From the NCBI RefSeq assembly GCF_047511655.1, contig NC_133387.1, forward strand, positions 24,422,353-24,486,352: a stretch of 64,000 nt of DNA, given 5' to 3'. The stretch comes from Castor canadensis (lineage: Eukaryota; Chordata; Mammalia; Rodentia; Castoridae). Each line of letters starts with the position of its first letter. Positions within the stretch are counted from its first letter, which is position 1. The position numbers and the translations under genes are program-made. Under the pieces are notes generated by a model. That model made no database searches. It worked only from the letters and a program-made list of their open reading frames with translations, and was not told where the DNA came from. This document shows, one piece after another, positions 53,200-63,355 of the stretch.

Positions 53200-54914
53200 C
53201 AAGCTAGACAGACGTGTGTGTTGTATACTACCCTTGCTTGGGCCCTTTCTTCTCAGAAACCTGTAGTGTGTTGATGATTCTCTTATCTTTACTTTCATGT
53301 CATCAACTCCCAACTTCAGCATGCACACATTTACAAGGAGCAGGAATGTGAGAGTATGTCTTCAGGGTGGGAGATGAGATTGTTTTGTTTACTTCCTGTC
53401 TTTAGTAAATGTAATACACAGTTAACACCTTGGCAGCAAAAGTTGCTGTTATAAAACAAAATAAAACTTAACATAATCTTAAATTTGTAGGCAACATGTG
53501 AGACTGAGCAAATGGAACTTTGCAGGTGGTTTTTCCATTAGCTGTGAGCAAGCACAAAGTATGTAGGTAAGTGGACAGGATGTTCTGTGTGTACTGTGTA
53601 ACCTTGAAGCCTTGTTTCTACTGCCACTTCCAGAAATGAAATATAAAGCTGAAAAGCTATTTTCCTTGCTTTTAGCTTTCAAAACGAAATAAGACTTGTA
53701 ACTCTGAATTCGCTATTGCAAAGTGCTGGGGAGAATGGCCCTGGTCCTAGATTTTGTGTGTATGTGAGATTTTCTTTTTTCTTTAATTCAATCATAACTT
53801 GAGCATGGATTTTTTTTTAAATGGGAAGAAAATACAAAATCATTAACCACTTGTACATACTGTTTCAAATGGCTGAGAAATTTAAAGCAAATTTAAGATC
53901 TATAGAAGCAGAATATGTTGATTTCAATAGTGATTAAAGACTGGTGCTCAAATCTAGGAACTGTTTACCTGTTTTTTTCTTAGATTTCCCTTGAATTAGA
54001 TATCTTTGGTAGAGGACATCTATATTAAGACCATTAAAACATTTTGTTTAGGCTATTAGAGTCTTGGAATAGATGCAATTCAAATGAAATCATTTGAAGA
54101 AAAATTAACAGGTGCCAGAGTACAAGCCATTTGAAAGTTTAAAATACACCTGAGAAAGCCTTCTCAGAGTCAGAGAGGTTTGAGGATTTCTTCTGTCTTG
54201 TCTGTAATAACAGAACTTGATGGGAGAATCACATTTTAGCTGGATAGACTTATGAGGCTGGTAAAGGTCAAGGAATAATAATTATTGTTATATAACTGTT
54301 ACTATATAATAATTATTATTATTACAGATTGTCTTTGCCTTGACTTAAGTCTGTTTCTATATCCTGAACTAATGATTGAAAGAAAAATCTGTGGAACTCA
54401 ACATTTTTATGGCTTTGGGGATGCCATTGACGCCATAGGCAGCTGTATACTGGTATGGTGGAGTTATTTCAAAAGTTTACTTAGCCAGGTCTGCTTGCTT
54501 CTGTTTTGGTCACAGGTGCAGGAAGGCTGTTTTATAGAGTTAAAGTTCTATTGCTCAACAGCTGCCTTTTTGTCTTTCTTGGTGCACTGAAAACCATATG
54601 TGGGAAAAATGGTCTGTTCTGTTTAGAGATTTAAGGGTGTTGCCTTGCCTAAAAGCACTGGTAGCAGTACTTTGTAGTTTAAAGATTGAAGCAGTTGGTG
54701 AAGAACCCTTCTCACCATTTAATAAAACAGAGCCAAGTCAGCAGCTTAAATTTTGGGAAATGTACTTCTTTAAGTCTAGCATACTTTTAAAGCTATAAAA
54801 GTTACTTTCATAGCCTTAGAGAAAGATGTAGCTTCCCCTAAAGACCAAATCTAGGAGGATTTGGAAATTATTTGGTCTATAGCTGATAGGATTGGCTTTG
54901 TTCACAGGCTATTG
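53200..54914. other. Intron, SINE-free unique-looking stretch
   Basis: No repeat recognised apart from a short (AT/TAA)-rich patch at 54276-54330. A + frame of 101 codons at 54285-54590 begins in that patch and shows no known domain; no splice-site pair supports it as an exon. Confidence 0.45.
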
Positions 54915-55110
54915 CCTAGAGCAGGGTGGGCAAATATTTTTTTTGTAAAGGGCCAGATAGTGGATATTTAGGCTTTCTTGAAACTGTTGAACTCTGCTAC
55001 TGCACCACACAAGCATCCATTGAACAGTATGTAAATGGATAGGCATGACATGTTCCAATAAAACTTTATTCACAAAAACAAATGGTGGGCTGTAGTTTGT
55101 GTAACCCTGA
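54915..55110. mobile_element. hAT-Charlie-type MER element
   Basis: ttgtaaagggccagatagtg, ttccaataaaactttattca, caaatggtgggctgtagttt match a common non-autonomous mammalian hAT element; the exact MER name is not certain by eye. Confidence 0.7.
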
Positions 55111-55417
55111 ACTGAAGGAACAGTGTAAATCCTGTCTCACTTTGAAGCCCTACTTTGGTCCTGCATCTCTGTATATATTTATTTAAGATTGGTTTTCTCT
55201 TGAGTACTTTTCAGCTAATCCTTTGTTGTAAAGCAGCTCAGGTATGTATCTTCAGTTGAATTGTTTGCCAAACTCCAAATTAATACAGCTTCCCACCTTC
55301 CAAGCATCTCTAAGTACATCTAATAGATCCCTAAACCTTTTTACATGTATACTTCTGATCTCAGTACTGTATCCTCCAAACTCACATTGTTTCCCTTTCC
55401 CCTGCTTTGTTTGTTTG
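55111..55417. other. Intron, unique-looking
   Basis: No repeat or exon recognised. Confidence 0.35.
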
Positions 55418-55515
55418 TTGAGAGTATCACTGTGTATGTAGCCCAGGCTGACCTTGAGCTTTTGATCTCCCTGTCTCAGTGTTAGAATTACAGGTGAGTA
55501 CCACCTAACCCGGCT
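55418..55515 (-). mobile_element. B1 monomer
   Basis: gagagtatcactgtgtatgt, agcccaggctgaccttgagc, acctaacccggct. Confidence 0.8.
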
Positions 55516-55549
55516 TTCCCCCCTGGTTTTTCCCCCCTCCCCCAGCCCT

Positions 55550-55855
55550 GCAGCTTTTGTGTATGCGTGCATGTGTGTATGTTTAATCATCTGTTGCCCA
55601 AGTGGGAAGCCTGTGTCTTAACTCCTCCCTCATCCTGTTTGATTTACCTTTGCACTCTTTCCCTTTCTCTCCCCTTCTCTCCATTCCCAGTACCACTGTT
55701 TTGGTTCAGGCCTTCAGGATCATACCTGGACTGTTGCAAATTGTCTCAGAACTTTGGGGCTCCTTGCAATCTGCCTTTCATTTAATTGCCAGAGTGATCT
55801 TCTGCCACTTCTTGCTTAAAATCCTTTAGTTGCTCTTCAATGCCTATGAAAGCCT
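55550..55855 (+). mobile_element. L2 fragment
   Basis: acctggactgttgcaaattg, gccagagtgatcttctgcca, cttaaaatcctttagttgct are L2 landmarks in order. Confidence 0.65.
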
Positions 55856-55916
55856 AACTTTGGTATAAAAATTAGTTTGTTGAGGATGGTAGAGAGGTAA
55901 GCTTTGGTATAAAAAT
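55855..55916 (+). repeat. Short direct duplication
   Basis: taactttggtataaaaat (55855-55872) recurs as taagctttggtataaaaat (55898-55916), 43 bases apart. Confidence 0.85.
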
Positions 55917-55921
55917 CGGTT

Positions 55922-56030
55922 CCAGCTGGATATGATGGTAGACACCAGTAATCCCAGAATTTGGTAGGATTGTAATTTCAAGGTCAGCCTAGGCTGTATA
56001 GTGAGACCCTGTCACAAAAAAAAGAAAAAA
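55922..56030 (+). mobile_element. B1 monomer
   Basis: agctggatatgatggtagac, aggtcagcctaggctgtata, A-rich tail. Confidence 0.75.
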
Positions 56031-56159
56031 TCACTTCTGTGGAGATGTAGTATTCTTAGGTATAGGCCCAAAATACAGTGCTGTCGAACTGTGTGGACAC
56101 ACACAGTGCATTAGCCTCTTGGAGGAAAATTGAGTCCCTTTTACTGTCGGCTAGCTTTT

Positions 56160-56363
56160 GTTCTTTTTTTGGGGGGGGCAGGTACTGGATTTTGAACTCT
56201 GGACTTCGCAATTCTAAAACAGGCCCTCTTCCTTCAGTCCATTTTTGCCCTGGTTGTTTTAGAGGTAGGAGCTCATGAACTATTTGCCTAGGTTGACCTT
56301 GATCCTCTTTATATCAGCTTCCCAAGTAGCTAGGATTATAGGTGCTAGCCACTGGCACCTGGC
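56160..56363 (-). mobile_element. B1-ID dimer, type A, diverged
   Basis: ggtactggattttgaactct, linker ccatttttgccctggttgtt, B1 half ending agccactggcacctggct. Confidence 0.8.
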
Positions 56364-56379
56364 TTTGTTTGTTATTCAT

Positions 56380-56640
56380 TATCTCCCACAAGCCTTGGCA
56401 TCTTCCTCAGAGTCTTCTTGACACTCAGTCCCCACCCCACCCCATATTTGGTTTTTCTTATCTGCTGTATGTTTTAATAGTGCCCTTTGTGTTCCCCTCA
56501 GATAAGCAGTTACCACTTTATATAATTGGCTCCTTCAAGCTACTTCTTAGAGGATTGTTCCTGTATTTCATTCTGTGTCCTCAGCTTCTGGAACTGTACA
56601 TTGTACACTGGGCTTGGGCATTTTGAAACTGAGGAAGAAA
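56380..56640 (+). mobile_element. Possible L2 fragment
   Basis: Pyrimidine-rich, with gcatcttcctcagagtcttc and ataattggctccttcaagct. Resemblance is weak. Confidence 0.35.
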
Positions 56641-56699
56641 GAATGGTAAATGTTCATTAAAAAAAGAGGTGGGACCATATGGATACTTTCTTTCCTTTC

Positions 56700-56911
56700 T
56701 GGGTGAGATGGTGTGGGCTTGAACTCAGGGTCTTCTGCTTGTTAAGCAGGTGCTTTACCACTTGAGCTCCCTTTCTTTTTTGCTTGAGTTATTTTTCAGG
56801 TAGGGTCTTGTGTTTTTGCCCAGGCTGGCCTCAGACTGTAGTCCTCTTACCTATATCCTTTCTACCTTTGGCCTCCTGTGAAGTGGGGATTACAGGAGTG
56901 AGCCATCATGC
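56700..56911 (-). mobile_element. Partial trimer (tRNA half + B1')
   Basis: tRNA half (gcttgttaagcaggtgcttt), then gcttgagttatttttcaggt and the B1' block to gagccatcatgccc. Outer B1 missing. Confidence 0.7.
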
Positions 56912-58605
56912 CCTTATTGAAAGATTCTTACTTCCACTCTTCCAGAGGAATTAGAAGCCTAAGGGAAGTGGTAAAAGGAGTCTTTAGTATAAAAAGGGTT
57001 CTTCGGACAGGTCAGGGCTCAGAATTGTCTCTTTGTATGCTCTTCTTAGTCTGGCAGTTCACTCCCTGGAGCAGTGGCTCTTTGCAGGTATAAATCAGAA
57101 ACTCATGGATTACTTAAAGTATACCTATCTAATGAGGCCCTCCTACTGCCAGGCATCAGTGGGGCAAAGAATGTCAGTATCAGGGTGATGTGTACACATC
57201 CTTCCCCATTTCCAGTCGTTTTCCCCACCTGGCATTTTCTCCCTGCTTCTTGTATTACATAGTTTTTCTAGACCTTTCTTCCTTTGTCTTTTTACTTTTT
57301 CTGAGAAAGGCTCTAGTTGCAATGAGGTTCAAATGTTGGTGTTAGTGTCCCAATTATGAATGCTGAGCACATTTACATTTTCTAGCAGAATCACTGCTAT
57401 AGATGAGGATTAATATCTAAAATAATGTATTTCAGGTGGAAGTTAAATTTACTTTTATTCCTGAGAAATTACATTCTAAGTTCTGAGTAATGGTCTTAAG
57501 AACTTTTGAAACAAGATAGTTAGTGAAGGGCTGTTGGAATCAGACCTGCTATAGAGAGCATTATTCTTTACCTCTTGTCGCACTCCTCCTTTATACGCCT
57601 ATTTCTTACCTTATAGCTAGAACTCTAGGAGTTCTAGAAGGTAGCTTTTCTTAGGAGGAACCCTAGATTGACCCCTGAAAGTGAGTTGGAAAGTGGGAAG
57701 GAGGTGGTCATTTGTTTAGTGCAGCTTAGTCAGAAGTGTTCAAAACAATTCTTTGCTGTCATATTTGGAAGTATTCCTTGCTGGTTTCAAGCTTACTCCT
57801 ATGCATATAGTTAGCTGGAGCCTCTAAAGAAGAAACCTCTTTATTCTTAAGTGACTGCTTTGTAATCTACATAACAAATGAGCCATTTTGGTTCAGGGAT
57901 GTGAAATAGGCATCTATAAATGAATAGTTTTTGAAAGTAAAGTTGTTAAGACAAAGTTCATCTTTTCACAGTAGGGCTTCTCTAGAAAACCTCCTTTAGC
58001 CTATTGAAATGCAACTAGTTTAAACTAGGAAAGCATATTCCAATAATAGGCCCATGCAATTAGCTTTTACTATAATGAAATGAATGCTGGAATTTTTGTA
58101 CATTATCATTATCAATTGGTGTTAGTCCCAGGCAAACAACATAATGGCTAGAAGTCTTGATTGAAAGACACAAAGGTTTCTGTCTTATTCATAGGCATGC
58201 TTTAGTTCTTAAAGCTAATAAAATGTTAGGCTTTTACATCTTATACTTCTTCAATTACCATCTGCTGATGTTAAGATTAAGAAATGGTGCTTCAGAACTA
58301 TGTCATTATTTTGAGTTACAAGAAAATGTCAAGGGACTCTCATTTAGTGCCATATTTTGGGCTAGATCTTATATAGAAGTAACAGAGTGTGCTGGTGAAT
58401 AATGAACAACTGCCCTCAAGGAAATAAAACCCTGGTTTGTAGTGTTTGTTGATTCTTGAGGTAGAAAAACTCTACCATGGCTGGCCTGTATATTAATATG
58501 ATGTCATTGAACTTGAAGCTGGGACGAGATGCATATAGTCAGCTTTCAAACGGTTAGAGTTTTGCAACCTATCTTATTTATAAGTCCTTTTCTTTTAAAA
58601 AAAAT
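56912..58605. other. Intron, SINE-free unique-looking stretch
   Basis: About 1.7 kb with no recognised repeat. Small + frames (56908-57093, 57074-57262, 58157-58402) show no known domain. Confidence 0.45.
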
Positions 58606-58785
58606 TACTTTTTTTATGGTATTGGGGTTTGAACTCAGGGCTTACATCTTGAGCCACTCCACCAGCCCTTTTTTGTGATGGGTTTATTTGAGATAGGGTC
58701 TTGTGAACTATTTGCCCCCAGCTGGCTTCAAACCTCAGTCCTCCTGAGTAGTTAGGATTATAGGCGTGAGCCACCAGCACCCAGC
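58606..58785 (-). mobile_element. B1-ID dimer, type B
   Basis: cttacatcttgagccactcc, B1 half ending gagccaccagcacccagc. Confidence 0.9.
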
Positions 58786-58787
58786 GA

Positions 58788-58885
58788 TTTTTGAATATGG
58801 CTTTGGTATGTTTCCTAGGTTGGCCTTGAACTTGTAATCTTCCTGCTTCAGCCCCCTTAGTAGCTAGGATTATTGAGTGCCCAGA
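58788..58885 (-). mobile_element. B1 fragment
   Basis: tatggctttggtatgtttcc, aggttggccttgaacttgta, gtagctaggattattgag. Confidence 0.7.
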
Positions 58886-58904
58886 ATAAGCCTGATTTTT
58901 GTTG

Positions 58905-58999
58905 TTGTTGTTGCTGTTGGTGGTGGTGGTGGTACTGGTACTGGGGGTTGAACTCAGGGCCTTATGCTTACTAGTCAAGTGCTATACCACTTGAGTCAT
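58905..58999 (-). mobile_element. tRNA-half SINE with GTT/GGT repeats
   Basis: (GTT)n/(GGT)n at 58898-58935, then gggggttgaactcagggcct, cttactagtcaagtgctata. Confidence 0.8.
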
Positions 59000-59059
59000 G
59001 CTCTTAGTCGCGAAAGTCTGTATTAATCAGCTTATTCCTGTCTTAACCTTCGCCTTTTA

Positions 59060-59190
59060 TTTTTTAAAAATTAATCTTACTGGCTATAGTTTATGTATGA
59101 CAAAATTTGGTAATTTTAAGTGTACATGTTTAAGTTTTGACAAATATATACCCTACCACAATCAAACACCTATCATCCTATCTATAAATA
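59060..59190 (-). mobile_element. Old L1 3' end
   Basis: tggtaattttaagtgtacat, ttaagttttgacaaatatat, accacaatcaaacacctatc. Confidence 0.6.
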
Positions 59191-59249
59191 GATGGCAGAT
59201 TAATTTTTCTAAAATCTTATTTTGCATCTGTCCACCTATACATAACCTT

Positions 59250-59500
59250 TACTGGCTATATACTGTCTATAGGATAAAATACAAAATTCTGTGGCCTGGC
59301 CCTTTCCCATAGTGTATCTTGTCTATTTCTCTGGCCTCCTCTACCATTGCCTGGCTGTATTAACTTCTTTATCCCAATAAAACTGGTCAGCTGGGTCCAG
59401 ACACAGGACCTGCATCTATGCCTTTGCTCACGTCTGTACTCTACCCTCAATCATGTCACTGCACATTTCTTCTTGTCTTACTCTCTTGCCTTTCCTTAAG
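59250..59500 (+). mobile_element. L2 fragment
   Basis: ctataggataaaatacaaaa, tctgtggcctggccctttcc, atgcctttgctcacgtctgt. Confidence 0.65.
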
Positions 59501-59529
59501 TCTGGTTCAAGCCATATATTTTGTTTTTG

Positions 59530-59585
59530 GTTTTGTGGTACTGACAGCTTGCTAGGCAGGTGCTTTACCATTTGAGCCTTGTCCT
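59530..59585 (-). mobile_element. tRNA-half SINE fragment
   Basis: cagcttgctaggcaggtgct, ccatttgagccttgtcc. Confidence 0.65.
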
Positions 59586-59799
59586 CATCTCATAGCCAGC
59601 CCCATTTTTTTTTATACAGTCTAGTCTTTAGTGGTTACTCCCTCATCTGACACAGTTGTAAATGATGAAAGGGTAGCAAATGTACAACTCAGTTTCTAGA
59701 TTTAGCTTTGAACTAAGCAACAACAAAAAATAAATTTCTTTTGTCTTTTTTTTTTTTTTTTGCTATAAGACTTTAAGTGTTCTTTGATTTTTTTTCTTT

Positions 59800-59936
59800 T
59801 TTTTTTTTTGAGTCAGGGTCTCACCATGTAACTGAGGCTGGCCTTGAACTTGCTGTGTAGCCCACACTGGTCCTAAACTCCTCCTGTCTCTGCTACTGAG
59901 TGCTGGATTTGAAAGTGTGTACCACTACAACCAGCA
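59800..59936 (-). mobile_element. B1 with internal duplication
   Basis: gagtcagggtctcaccatgt, gaggctggccttgaacttgc followed by tgtgtagcccacactggtcc, the quasi-dimeric B1 form. Confidence 0.75.
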
Positions 59937-60469
59937 GTAAATGGATCTTCATGACAGTAAACCTTAGGCACCTCTTCTAATTCAGTCACAAACTCTGTCA
60001 CTCATGGGAGATTAGTACTGCGCTATATCATAGACCTGGGAGTCTAAAGGGTGGTTTGTCACAGAATATAAATGTATAGTTATGCCTTTCAAAACCAGTG
60101 TTAGGAAGATGCATTTTGCGGGTTTCATCTCTGCCTTGAAAATTTATCCTAAGATCAATAGCATCATGGACTTCGGACTTTTGGTGAGGATTAAACATTT
60201 AAAGTTGACCTTAAAATCCTTTATCCCAGGTAAAGTACTGGTGAGAAGTTAGGAGGGTTATCTCATTGGTTTCCTTCCTGTCCCAGGAATCCATAATATG
60301 ATATTCTGAAAGAACTTTGTGTCTTTTTCAGTAACTTTACACAATTTGTTTTCATTTTAAAACCAGTGTTTTCTTTTTAAAAAGTTGCAGATGTACTTTT
60401 GAAAAGCTGACATTGATAATCTAGGAAATCCTTAGTAATTGTTGATGGCTGTCTCTCAACCTACCTTTC
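59937..60469. other. Intron, unique-looking
   Basis: No repeat or exon recognised. Confidence 0.4.
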
Positions 60470-60870
60470 AGGTTCCTCTTTTATATTTTAAATCTTGAGT
60501 TTACTCATGGTTCCACAGTTGATCCTTATCTCTTCTAGTCACATCTTTCTTGGGCAGTTTGATCTGTTATTGTCCAAATACATGTTTCTAGAATTAAAAT
60601 TTCACATTTCTCACACTCCAGTCTCGGGACCTACTAGACATCTTCACTTAGCTGCTCTTTAAAGACCTCAAGATTCAGCATGTCCAAAATGAGATACCTT
60701 TCTACAAGACCTGTGTCTCCTCTTATTCTTTGCTTGCTGAATAATATCTTCCCCCATATAACTCAAACTAAAAATCTTGGAATCGTCCTTGCCTTGTTTC
60801 TCTGCCTTTTCCTGTACATGTCAGGTCCACCTCAAATATTTTTTTTAAATGTTTTTCCCTCTTGCTGAGT
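60470..60870 (+). mobile_element. L2 fragment
   Basis: acctactagacatcttcact, gattcagcatgtccaaaatg, ttggaatcgtccttgccttg follow the L2 order upstream of its 3' end. Confidence 0.65.
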
Positions 60871-61389
60871 TTATACTAATCTGATCATTTGTTGCCATTA
60901 TCTTTTGCCCTCCAAGTATTTAATTCATGAACTCAGAGCAAGTTCACTTCTATGGTCTCAGATTAACCAAGCTATAAATCTGAAACGTAAAACTGGAAAG
61001 CCAGTAGATAATTGTCATTGGGGACCAGTGTGTTCTCTCTGTGGGTGTATATAACTAGGACCATAATTTGAAGGTTGAGAAAGAATCAGAGCAGAAGCAG
61101 TGAGATGAGTCAGGTGTAAAATGGCCTGACACAATCTGACGATGATGCAGTATTATGGTAGAGAGATCTGCTGTGACAACCGATTCATGACTGAGAGCAG
61201 AGGCTCGTTTTTCCCCTGTCCCTAGTGGCTTTAGTGGCCCCTGCCAGCCTTTTGATTTTTTTCTTCAGTGCTTACAGAGTTGACCCATTCTAATAGATAC
61301 CTTGTTTCTTCACATGTATGAATACACTCAGTCTGACTATACATGTGTCTGTGTAAGTAGAAACCAAGATTCTCTTTTGGATGGTTTGT
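60871..61389. other. Intron, unique-looking
   Basis: No repeat or exon recognised. Confidence 0.35.
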
Positions 61390-61700
61390 ACCCCTTTCCT
61401 CCCAGTCATTGTGTGTTGATCTCAAGCTGAGCTCTGAGGAGCCAACTTACTTCATGTGTTAGCTGTCATGTCCACTTTCATTACCTACCATCATCCCCTC
61501 CTGAAACTCTTTTCATTCTCCATCTTCCTGGGTTAGGACGTAGCACCCTCAGAGTGCTTCCCTGCCATGTCATTTTTATCTTCCTGCTTGCTAACTGGTG
61601 GTTTATCAATTTCCCCACCAAACTTCGAGCTGTCTGTAGGCAGGTGCTCTCATTTTTGTATCCCACTGTCTAGCAGAGTGCCCGGTACCTATTCTCACTA
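61390..61700 (+). mobile_element. L2 3' region
   Basis: cgagctgtctgtaggcaggt, tgtatcccactgtctagcag, agtgcccggtacct are the L2 3' landmarks. Confidence 0.65.
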
Positions 61701-61870
61701 TTCATTTAATCAGCTTTTGTTGGGTATCCCACTATAGGACACGCACTTTGTTGAGTATCAGGAATAAAATAGAGAATGAGTCAGATAAGTTTCTTGCCCT
61801 TTGAAACTTAAATTTTGTAGTAAACAGACAAAATAATACTTTAAGTTAAGAGCTACTATGGAACAATCAG
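61701..61870 (-). mobile_element. L2 fragment in reverse
   Basis: gttgagtatcaggaataaaa, gtttcttgccctttgaaact, agtaaacagacaaaataata. Confidence 0.5.
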
Positions 61871-61944
61871 TAGGCCAAGGGTGAATATAATTGAGGGGCT
61901 ATGGATATTCTACCACAGTAAAAAATGTAGAATAAAATCCAATA

Positions 61945-62275
61945 TAGTAGCATATGTCTATAATCCCAGATACTTGGGAGGTAGAGATTAAGAGGTTTGA
62001 GGTCAGTGGGGGGTGGGGGATGGTGGTGGTGGAGGGGGAAGGTTAGTGAAACCCCCATCTCAGCCAACAAACCAGGCATGTGGCGTGTTCCTGTTGTCCA
62101 GCTATGCAAGAAATATAGGTAGGAGGACTGCAATCCAAGGGTGCAAATTCGAGACCTTATCCAAGAAATTAGCAAAGCAAAAAAAAGGACTAAGGCCATG
62201 GCTCAAGTGGTAGAGTGCCTGCCTAGCAAGCATAAGGCTGTGAGTTCAAAACCCCAGTACTGCCCCAATTTTTTT
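61945..62275 (+). mobile_element. Trimeric SINE
   Basis: B1 (61945-62050, with a G-rich expansion at 62007-62041), junction cccatctcagccaacaaacc (62054-62073), B1' (62074-62190), tRNA half (62192-62262; gcctgcctagcaagcataag), T/A-rich end. Confidence 0.85.
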
Positions 62276-62339
62276 TTTTAATTAAAAAAACATTGAATAG
62301 GGCTAAATAAAAATGGGTGATTGTTACTACTGTTGTCTC

Positions 62340-62710
62340 TTGGACAGTTAATTGGTGTCTTACCACCTTACACTTAGTGTCCCATGTTGCTCTCATCTCG
62401 TCTCTGCTCCAGAATTGCTTCTCCTCTTGTCTTCCCTTTTGTTTTTATTAGAACAGTGCCATCTACTTCGTCTACCAGATTGAAAACATCAGATATTCTT
62501 GAGTCTTTCCTCTCTCTCTCATGTACAATAGTCATCAAGTTCTTTCAATTCTTAGAAATCCCCTTGCAATATGACTTTCTCTCTATCCCTTCTACCGCCT
62601 GTCACCTCTTCCCTGTCTCTGTGTGTTGGCCCCCAGTGGCAGTCTCGTTGGAGTTGATCTTCCTAGTCAGAATAAGTTGGAGTGTCCTAACCTTCTCTTC
62701 AGACTCCAGT
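62340..62710 (+). mobile_element. L2 fragment
   Basis: agtcatcaagttctttcaat, tcacctcttccctgtctctg and surrounding pyrimidine-rich text follow L2. Confidence 0.5.
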
Positions 62711-63104
62711 ACTGGAAAAAAAAAATCTGTATAGCTCAGAAGTAAGATTTACGTGGTCATAGTGAAATATCTGAGCTTAATTTGACCAATAACGGCGATT
62801 TAACTGTAAACCATGGATAGGGAGAGACAATGAGAGGGTGAAGTAAAAATGCTGGCATTCTACAGTGAGAGAAAGTCATTGAATATTTGAAACTAGAATA
62901 TCAGATAGTATGTAAGGATGTTATACTGATAGAGATATTTTGAATTATTGTCCCTATATTTTAATTATCCTCTGTGAGATCTCACTTGTTTTAAGCAGTC
63001 ATAGGTAAACTCTATTGTTTTTAGTTAATTTGAGACTGATCTTTTTATTTATTTATTTATTTTTGCAATTCTTTTATCTTAAAACAAAAGTATACCAAGC
63101 CTCA
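62711..63104. other. Intron, unique-looking
   Basis: No repeat or exon recognised; (TTTA)n at 63046-63062. Confidence 0.4.
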
Positions 63105-63240
63105 CATACTGGGATATTCATTGTGGTATTGGGGAAGGAGGGCAAAGAGGCAGAGTCAGGAAGATTGAGGCTTAAAGCCAGCCTGGATAAAGCACCTGCC
63201 TAGCAAGTGTGAGGCCCTGAGTTTAAAACCTCAGTGTTGC
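63105..63240 (+). mobile_element. B1-ID dimer, centre deleted
   Basis: aggcagagtcaggaagattg, agccagcctggataaagcac: the B1 half runs directly into gcacctgcctagcaagtgtg, with the linker and A box missing. Confidence 0.75.
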
Positions 63241-63261
63241 TAGAGAGAAAATAAAAAAATT

Positions 63262-63355
63262 ATGAGGCCAGTGAAGTGGCCAAAGTGCTAGACTGCTGGC
63301 CTAATAAGTGTGAGGTCCTAAGTTCAAGTTCCAGTGCCGCTAAAATTGAAAAAAA
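63262..63355 (+). mobile_element. tRNA-half SINE, type C
   Basis: gtgaagtggccaaagtgcta, ggcctaataagtgtgaggtc, gttccagtgccgc. Confidence 0.8.
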
